Below, piece by piece: positions 6,300 through 10,357 of a DNA stretch of 10,357 bases. Where the stretch lies: contig JACRDW010000037.1 of NCBI GenBank assembly GCA_016212785.1, positions 1 to 10,357 on the forward strand, given 5' to 3'. How positions within the stretch are numbered: position 1 is the first letter of the stretch; each line of letters opens with the position of its first letter. The notes beneath the pieces are model-generated. The model had not been told where the DNA came from, ran no database searches, and saw only the letters and a program-made list of their open reading frames with translations. This DNA comes from Methanobacteriota archaeon. Lineage in GTDB: Archaea; Hydrothermarchaeota; Hydrothermarchaeia; Hydrothermarchaeales; JACRDW01. A program made the translations under genes and the position numbers.

Positions 6300-6785
6300 A
6301 TGCGAAGCGTAGAGGTGTTTAAAACCAGCGGCAGGAACCCGATGCGCTCCTGGTACAAAATCAAAAACCCGCTCAGGGTTGCGCTGAATTTTATAGTAAT
6401 TTATACCTGCCGATTTCTCCCCTCGCTTGCGCTGAAAAATTTTCTATACAGGCTGCTCGGGATGAAAGTAGGTAAAGACGTTTCGGTAGGTTTGATGGCA
6501 ATGTTCGACATTTTTTTTCCGGAGCTCATCGAAATCGGAGACAACGCTGTAATAGGCTATAACGCCACGATACTTGCGCACGAATATCTCGTGAGCGAAT
6601 GGAGAAAGGGAAGAGTTAAAATCGGCGCCAATGTAATGATAGGCTCGAACACCACGATACTGCCCGGCGTTGCTATAGGCGACGGGGCAGTGATTTCTGC
6701 ATGCTCGCTGGTAAATAAAGACGTAGAGGCAGGCGCTTTCATGGGCGGCGTGCCTGCAAGAAAGCTAAAGAGCGACGGAGCATGA
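6300..6785 (+). CDS. Hexapeptide-repeat (left-handed beta-helix) acyltransferase
   Basis: The 161-residue product is a transferase of the LbH/maltose O-acetyltransferase-like group (COG0110). Residues 75-150 show the imperfect hexapeptide pattern (ELIEIGDNAVIGYNATIL, VKIGANVMIGSNTTILPGVAIGDGAVISACSLV). The likely catalytic His94 sits in ILAHEY, and the family closing motif GGVPARKLK is near 149-157. Such enzymes work as trimers and transfer acetyl or other acyl groups from a CoA donor to sugars or similar acceptors; the acceptor here cannot be told. Residues 25-50 are fairly hydrophobic and could rest on the membrane. ATG 6300 is placed for a leaderless start from the TATA box at 6270-6281. 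It overlaps the following DUF1405 gene as ATGA, so the products may act on the same envelope or lipid material, which is inference. Confidence 0.87.
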   Translation: MRSVEVFKTSGRNPMRSWYKIKNPLRVALNFIVIYTCRFLPSLALKNFLYRLLGMKVGKDVSVGLMAMFDIFFPELIEIGDNAVIGYNATILAHEYLVSEWRKGRVKIGANVMIGSNTTILPGVAIGDGAVISACSLVNKDVEAGAFMGGVPARKLKSDGA

Positions 6786-7342
6786 AAATTTTATTTGCAG
6801 CAATGCTTACAAACCTTGCAGGCGCTGCCTTCGGATTTCTCTACTACAAGACGATGTTCGCGTCGCTGTCTCTCAAATACTGGATATTCATCCCCGACTC
6901 GCCTCTATCCACCTTAATTTTTTCTATTTCAATACTGCTCATACTGATTGGAAAGAAAAACAACCTCCTGAGCTTTGCAGCCTGCGTCTATGTGATGAAG
7001 TACGGCTTCTGGACAGTGTTCGTGATTCTGTTTTACTCCGGCTATTTCCTCGCCCCGCAAAACGCTCCCTTCTACTGGCTGATGTTCGTGCTGCACCTCG
7101 GCATGATTATCGAACCTGTTTTCATCCTGCGCACGATAGAGCCCAGGAGAGGGCATCTGCTTTTCCTGCTCTTCTGGTTTTTGCTCAACGACTACGTGGA
7201 CTACTGGCTTGGCATAACCCCACTTTCCATGTTTTCCTTCTCTCGTATAGAAGTAGTAAGAAACGTTTCGATTGCGTCGAGCATCGTTTTCAGCTTTGCA
7301 GTATATCTCGCTCCAAAACAGAAATCAATAAATATAAAGTAA
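6782..7342 (+). CDS. DUF1405 family integral membrane protein
   Basis: This 186-residue protein is hydrophobic throughout, with about five or six membrane helices. It shows landmarks I associate with DUF1405 (Bacillus YpjA-like and archaeal homologues): a Gly/Ala-rich first helix (NLAGAAFGFLYY), FIPDSPLSTL near 36-45, VMKYGFWTVFVI in the third helix, an HLGMIIEP motif, and LLNDYVDYW with acidic residues inside the membrane region. The function of the family is not known to me. Its start codon lies inside the stop of the acyltransferase gene (ATGA). With only one base between a GGAG and the ATG, translation probably depends on coupling. The 14-base gap to the next gene supports a single transcript. 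Confidence 0.78.
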   Translation: MKILFAAMLTNLAGAAFGFLYYKTMFASLSLKYWIFIPDSPLSTLIFSISILLILIGKKNNLLSFAACVYVMKYGFWTVFVILFYSGYFLAPQNAPFYWLMFVLHLGMIIEPVFILRTIEPRRGHLLFLLFWFLLNDYVDYWLGITPLSMFSFSRIEVVRNVSIASSIVFSFAVYLAPKQKSINIK

Positions 7343-7356
7343 ACATAGGAGTAAGC

Positions 7357-7503
7357 ATGGTAGAGAAAATCATGGTGTGCGAGGAGTGCAGCAAGATGTT
7401 CAGAATTAAGTATGACCCATCCTTAGAGGTTAAGTGTCCGAGCTGCGACAGCAACAAAGTTACGAGCATTTATAAACAGTACAACGTAAGGGAGAGGCTG
7501 TGA
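7357..7503 (+). CDS. Small zinc-ribbon protein, 48 residues
   Basis: A short frame encodes 48 residues with two CxxC pairs, C8/C11 and C27/C30, in a zinc-ribbon layout (MVCEECSKMF and VKCPSCDSNKV). The tail is basic to polar and ends VRERL. A GGAG ribosome site lies five bases before the ATG, and the gene fits snugly between its neighbours (14 and 18 bases), so I take it as real. Such one-domain ribbons usually bind nucleic acid or protein partners. Position directly before hisS hints at an RNA or translation link, but the function is unknown. Confidence 0.8.
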   Translation: MVEKIMVCEECSKMFRIKYDPSLEVKCPSCDSNKVTSIYKQYNVRERL

Positions 7504-7521
7504 TTTCTTTTTGGTGATGCG

Positions 7522-8796
7522 ATGCAATTTTCCAGACCGAGGGGTACGAGGGATTTCCTTCCAGAGGAGATGGCAAGGCGGCGCTATGTCGAGAAAGTGA
7601 TGCGGGAGACCTTCGAGAGCTACGGCTACAGGGAAATCCAGACGCCGGTATTTGAGAGCCTGGAGCTGATTGCTGCAAAATCAGGAGAGGATATAGTAAA
7701 GCACCTGTACAGCTTTAAGGATAAATCCGGGCGCAGCCTTGCGCTGAGACCCGAGTTAACGCTGCCCGTCATGCGCCTTTATATAAACGAGCTGCAGCGC
7801 AAGCCAAAGCCGATAAAGCTCTACTATTTTGAAAACTGCTTCCGCTACGAGGAGCCGCAGGCCGGGCGCTACAGGGAATTCTGGCAGGCAGGCATAGAGC
7901 TAATAGGAACAAGCTATCCCGAGGGCGAAGCAGAGGTTATTGCCATTGCTGTGGAAGTTCTGGAAAAGCTCGGTCTGAAAGACTTCGAGCTGCACATCGG
8001 CAGCATAGGAATTCTGAGAAAAATTCTGAGAGAAAGCGGAGTTAAAGAAAAAGAGCAGGGAAAAATACTCCACCTCATAGACAAAGGCGAAAGAGAAAAG
8101 CTTGAAAATCTTTTAAAGAAGCTTAAAATATCTGGAGAGAACAAGAGAATTCTGCTGGGCATTCTCAATTTATCTGGAGAGAAAAAAGAGGTTGTCTCGA
8201 AAGCAAGGGAACTGCTTAAAGGCAGAGCTGCGCTGGAAGAAATTGAAAAATTTGAGAGCATTCTGAGATTTCTGGATTTAAAAGTTCAGAAATATTCGCT
8301 GAATCTCGGCATAGCGAGAGGTCTGGACTACTACTCCGGAACGGTTTTCGAGATATATGCAAACAGGCTGGGTGCCCAGAAGCAAATTTGCGGCGGCGGT
8401 GCTTATTCGCTTGCCGGAATGCTCGGAGGAGAGGAAACACCGACCTGCGGCTTTGCATTCGGATTCGACAGGGTGATGCTTGCGCTGGAAGCTGAGAAAG
8501 AGATGAACATCGACAGCAAAACCCATGTATTAGTTGTGCCCGTGAGCGAAAGCCTGCTCGGCGATGCTGTGAAGATTTCCTCAATCATAAGGAAAAGCGC
8601 TTCCTGCGAGTTAGATTTAATGAGGCGCAAGCTGGGCAGAGCCCTCGCATACGCAAACAGCGAGGGCATTCCTTTCGTGGTTATAGTCGGAGACGAGGAG
8701 CTCGCAAAAGGCTGCGTAACGCTCAGAGACATGAAAACCGGAGAGCAAAAAGAAATAAAGCTGAGCGAGTTAGAGAGGATAGGAGAGAAATTATGA
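7522..8796 (+). CDS. hisS: Histidyl-tRNA synthetase
   Basis: The 424-residue product is a class II aminoacyl-tRNA synthetase that charges tRNA-His in the cytoplasm. It starts with the HisRS hallmark RPRGTRDFLP (5-14). Motif 2 is CFRYEEPQAGRYREFWQ (106-122), and the histidine-specific HisA motif ARGLDYYSGTVFEIY follows at 265-279. A Gly-rich GGGAYSLAGMLGG comes next, then motif 3 with GFAFGFDRVML (310-320). A C-terminal anticodon-binding domain (about 333-424) completes it. The length is normal, and no key residue is missing. The Arg-containing R-G-L-D-Y-Y motif distinguishes it from HisZ paralogues, which lose catalytic residues. GGTGAT three bases before ATG 7522 supports the start. Its stop overlaps the start of hisI as ATGA, so charging and biosynthesis of histidine are coupled at this locus. 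Confidence 0.97.
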   Translation: MQFSRPRGTRDFLPEEMARRRYVEKVMRETFESYGYREIQTPVFESLELIAAKSGEDIVKHLYSFKDKSGRSLALRPELTLPVMRLYINELQRKPKPIKLYYFENCFRYEEPQAGRYREFWQAGIELIGTSYPEGEAEVIAIAVEVLEKLGLKDFELHIGSIGILRKILRESGVKEKEQGKILHLIDKGEREKLENLLKKLKISGENKRILLGILNLSGEKKEVVSKARELLKGRAALEEIEKFESILRFLDLKVQKYSLNLGIARGLDYYSGTVFEIYANRLGAQKQICGGGAYSLAGMLGGEETPTCGFAFGFDRVMLALEAEKEMNIDSKTHVLVVPVSESLLGDAVKISSIIRKSASCELDLMRRKLGRALAYANSEGIPFVVIVGDEELAKGCVTLRDMKTGEQKEIKLSELERIGEKL

Positions 8797-9320
8797 ATGA
8801 AATTTTAGATAAAGCAAACTTTAGAATCAGCATTGGCGGCGAGAATCTCGCAATCGCAGTTGCACAGGATTACAAAACGAATGAAATTCTCATGGTTGCA
8901 TTTATGAACAGGGAAGCCCTGAAAAAAACACTTGAAACAAAAAAAATGCACTACTTCAGCACTTCGAGGAAAAAACTCTGGCTGAAGGGCGAGACCTCCA
9001 CGCACTACCAGATAGTTAAGGAAGTTTTCATCGACTGCGACGGCGATGCGCTTTTGTTTAAGGTAGAGCAGAGCGATGCCGCCTGCCACGAGGGCTACTA
9101 CTCCTGCTTCTTCAGAAAACTTGAAGGTAGCGACTTGAAAATTGCGGGGAAGAAAATCTTCGAGCCGAATCTCAGCACTTCGCAGCCAAGCGTTTCGCGC
9201 AAGACTAACCGAATGGCTGCTAGCGCCGAGACCCATGGTCGCACTTGCCAAAGGCAAGTGAAGCAATATGGTCAAGACCGAGTGAGTGAGGAGCGGAGCA
9301 ACGAGCGAACGAGGGATTGA
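8793..9320 (+). CDS. hisI: Phosphoribosyl-AMP cyclohydrolase with an extra C-terminal tail
   Basis: HisI opens the purine ring of phosphoribosyl-AMP in the third step of histidine synthesis. The core (1-126) has the family motifs: MVAFMNREAL, YFSTSRKKLWLKGETS (54-69), the metal-binding DCDGDALL (D81, D83, D85) and zinc ligands C82, C98 and C105 in CDGD, CHEGYYSC. The core should end near KKIFEPN (120-126), as archaeal HisI usually does. The frame instead continues 49 residues to 175 with Ser/Arg/Gln/Glu-rich sequence unlike the core (for example EERSNERTRD). The DNA beneath is hairpin-rich and repetitive, so the tail is probably a repeat insertion that removed the original stop, though the core should still be active. 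There is no HisE domain. GGAG eight bases upstream and the ATGA overlap with hisS support the start. Confidence 0.93.
   Translation: MNEILDKANFRISIGGENLAIAVAQDYKTNEILMVAFMNREALKKTLETKKMHYFSTSRKKLWLKGETSTHYQIVKEVFIDCDGDALLFKVEQSDAACHEGYYSCFFRKLEGSDLKIAGKKIFEPNLSTSQPSVSRKTNRMAASAETHGRTCQRQVKQYGQDRVSEERSNERTRD
9181..9317 (+). repeat. Hairpin-rich, GA-rich element inside the hisI tail
   Basis: The DNA beyond the hisI core holds a chain of small inverted repeats: GCG-TTT-CGC at 9190-9198, GACC-CAT-GGTC at 9230-9240, a perfect 8-bp stem at 9242-9260, and GGTC-AA-GACC at 9270-9279. A four-to-five-base-periodic GA/CG stretch (GAGTGAGTGAGG to GAGCGAACGAGG, 9280-9314) follows. The GACC/GGTC units can pair in more than one way. 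It looks like an interspersed palindromic repeat fused to the gene. The borders are approximate and no second full copy lies in the window. Confidence 0.5.
9242..9260 (+). repeat. Perfect 8-bp inverted repeat with AAA loop
   Basis: CACTTGCC at 9242-9249 and GGCAAGTG at 9253-9260 are exact reverse complements around a three-base loop. The hairpin lies inside the hisI tail 60 bases before the ATPase start codon. It lacks a following T-run, so it is not a typical intrinsic terminator. It could affect mRNA processing between hisI and the ATPase gene. Confidence 0.7.
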
Positions 9321-9322
9321 AA

Positions 9323-10357
9323 ATGATATTAATTCCGGATACGAGCGTAATAATAGACGGAAGAATCACAAAGCTGGTCAGGAAAAAGCAGTACCAGAAC
9401 AGCAGGGTGATTGTACCCGAAGCAGTTGTGGCTGAAATAGAGAACCAGGCAAATAGAGGCAAGGAGAGCGGATTCAGAGGCTTGGAAGAACTCAATATGC
9501 TGAGAAAGCTCAGCGACAAGGGTTTAATGAAATTGGAGTACATCGGCAAGAGACCGAGAAGGTTCGAATTCAAGGATAATGACGCGATTATAAGGAACGC
9601 CGCGAGCGAAGCGAGCGGCATTCTCATTACAAGCGATAAAATTCAGTCGAAGGTTGCGAGGAGCAAGGGCATAGAAGTGCTCTATCTGGAGCCAAAGAAA
9701 ATAAAGCGGAAGCTGAGCATCTTAAAATTTTTTGACGATGCGACGATGAGCGTGCACCTTCGAGACAAAGTCGTGCCCATGGCTAAGAGAGGGAAGCCGG
9801 GAGAAATAAAGCTCGTGAGACTTTCGGATAAAGCCTGCACCGAGAAAGAGCTAGTAGAAATTGCAAGGGAGATAATAGAATACGCAAAAGTCGATAGAGA
9901 CAGCTTTATAGAAATCGAGAGGGAGGGAGCCACGGTCGTGCAGGTCAGGCAGCTGAGAATCGCAATCGCGAGGCCGCCCTTCAGCGACGGCTACGAGATA
10001 ACCGCGGTAAGGCCTATCGCAGAAGTAGGACTTGAAGATTACAGGCTTTCTGAAAAACTCATGAGCAGACTCAGAGAAAGGGCTGAGGGAATAATTGTCG
10101 CAGGGCCGCCGGGAGCAGGAAAATCTACGTTTTCGCAGGCTCTTGCAGAATTTTACAAGGAGCAGGGGAAAATCGTAAAGACGATGGAATCGCCCAGAGA
10201 CTTGATGGTCAGCGAGGAAATAACGCAGTACGCTCCGCTGGAAGGAGACATGGAAAAGACTGCTGACATCCTGCTTCTGGTGAGACCTGACTACACGATT
10301 TACGACGAGATGAGAAAGACAAAAGATTTCCAGCTATTCGCAGACATGCGCCTGGCA
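9323..10357 (+). CDS. PIN-domain/P-loop ATPase (COG1855 type), C-terminus beyond the right edge
   Basis: The frame runs from ATG 9323 to the window end, giving 345 residues with no stop. Residues 1-125 form a PIN ribonuclease-like domain with its acidic set visible: D6 in PDTSVIIDG, E38 in VVAEIE, D87 in DNDAII and D105 in ITSD. A linker follows. Near 240 an ATPase domain of the PilT/VirB11-like type begins, with Walker A GPPGAGKST at 261-269 and a Walker B-like ADILLLVRPD with an acidic YDEM downstream. In archaea this PIN-ATPase group usually continues for another 250 or so residues with a KH-like RNA-binding domain. It is taken to act on RNA, but its substrate is not established. GAGGGAT five bases upstream is the ribosome site and lies within the hisI tail, two bases separating the genes. 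Confidence 0.93.
   Translation, partial: MILIPDTSVIIDGRITKLVRKKQYQNSRVIVPEAVVAEIENQANRGKESGFRGLEELNMLRKLSDKGLMKLEYIGKRPRRFEFKDNDAIIRNAASEASGILITSDKIQSKVARSKGIEVLYLEPKKIKRKLSILKFFDDATMSVHLRDKVVPMAKRGKPGEIKLVRLSDKACTEKELVEIAREIIEYAKVDRDSFIEIEREGATVVQVRQLRIAIARPPFSDGYEITAVRPIAEVGLEDYRLSEKLMSRLRERAEGIIVAGPPGAGKSTFSQALAEFYKEQGKIVKTMESPRDLMVSEEITQYAPLEGDMEKTADILLLVRPDYTIYDEMRKTKDFQLFADMRLA
9599..9619 (+). repeat. GAGCGA-type palindromic stretch inside the ATPase gene
   Basis: GCCGC at 9599-9603 and GCGGC at 9615-9619 are inverted copies around GAGCGAAGCGA. The stretch encodes AASEASG in the PIN domain and resembles the GA/CG run at 9280-9314 in the hisI tail. It may be a short seed of the same repeat type or just codon-driven similarity. 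Confidence 0.35.

Noticed and set aside
5846..6322. Plus-strand open frame of 158 codons opposite the CoA-binding gene
   Set aside because: The minus strand clearly encodes the conserved CoA-binding family, and the plus frame would cross the divergent promoter.
9242..9260. Intrinsic terminator after hisI
   Set aside because: The hairpin is inside the frame, has no T-run after it, and the ATPase gene follows with its ribosome site in the same sequence.
9181..9320. tRNA or box C/D guide RNA in the structured hisI tail
   Set aside because: No T-loop or anticodon arm with tRNA spacing and no C (RTGATGA) or D (CTGA) box pair in the right order was found.
1..10357. CRISPR array, insertion sequence, integrase or attachment site
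   Set aside because: No regularly spaced direct repeats, no transposase or integrase-like protein and no terminal inverted repeats were seen in the window.

Overview
The window reads as a compact archaeal chromosome, most likely from a euryarchaeal-type lineage. The evidence is TATA-box promoters with leaderless first genes, GGTGAT/GGAG ribosome sites before internal genes, frequent AGG/AGA and ATA codons, an archaeal-type PIN-domain ATPase, a DUF1405 membrane protein, and N-glycosylation sequons in exported proteins. I cannot fix the genus from the sequence alone. Genes abut or overlap, and no intergenic stretch exceeds about 60 bases.

Left part (1-5477) is the interesting region. Two tubulin/FtsZ-superfamily GTPases (1537-2730 and 4128-5477) flank a protein with two N-terminal membrane helices and a long cytoplasmic coiled coil (2740-4131). 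The three form a tight plus-strand operon with a 9-base gap and an ATGA overlap. Transcribed divergently from the same short promoter region are a signal-peptide protein with a helical outside domain and one C-terminal membrane helix (513-1481), then a secreted, sequon-rich beta-sandwich protein that runs off the left edge (1-523). I read this as a candidate cytoskeleton-to-envelope module: two polymer-forming GTPases, a membrane tether or regulator facing the cytoplasm, and two proteins facing outside. I recognise the GTPase motifs with confidence. The partnership is inferred from gene order, and I know of no described system with this layout.

Middle part (5478-6250, minus strand) holds a CoA-binding Rossmann protein and an A-type (IscA/HesB-like) iron-sulfur carrier with an altered cysteine tail and a TTG start. 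Its stop codon directly abuts the stop codon of the second GTPase.

Right part (6300-10357, plus strand) is one continuous co-directional run: a hexapeptide-repeat acyltransferase, a DUF1405 membrane protein, a 48-residue zinc-ribbon protein, histidyl-tRNA synthetase (hisS), phosphoribosyl-AMP cyclohydrolase (hisI) and the start of a PIN-domain/P-loop ATPase. hisI carries an extra tail of about 49 residues encoded by hairpin-rich, GAGCGA-type sequence that looks like a repeat element rather than original coding sequence.

Both divergent promoters share one design: a single AT-rich box sits midway between two start codons, about 25-29 bases from each, and none of the four start codons has a ribosome-binding site. 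This implies leaderless transcripts in both directions from one box.
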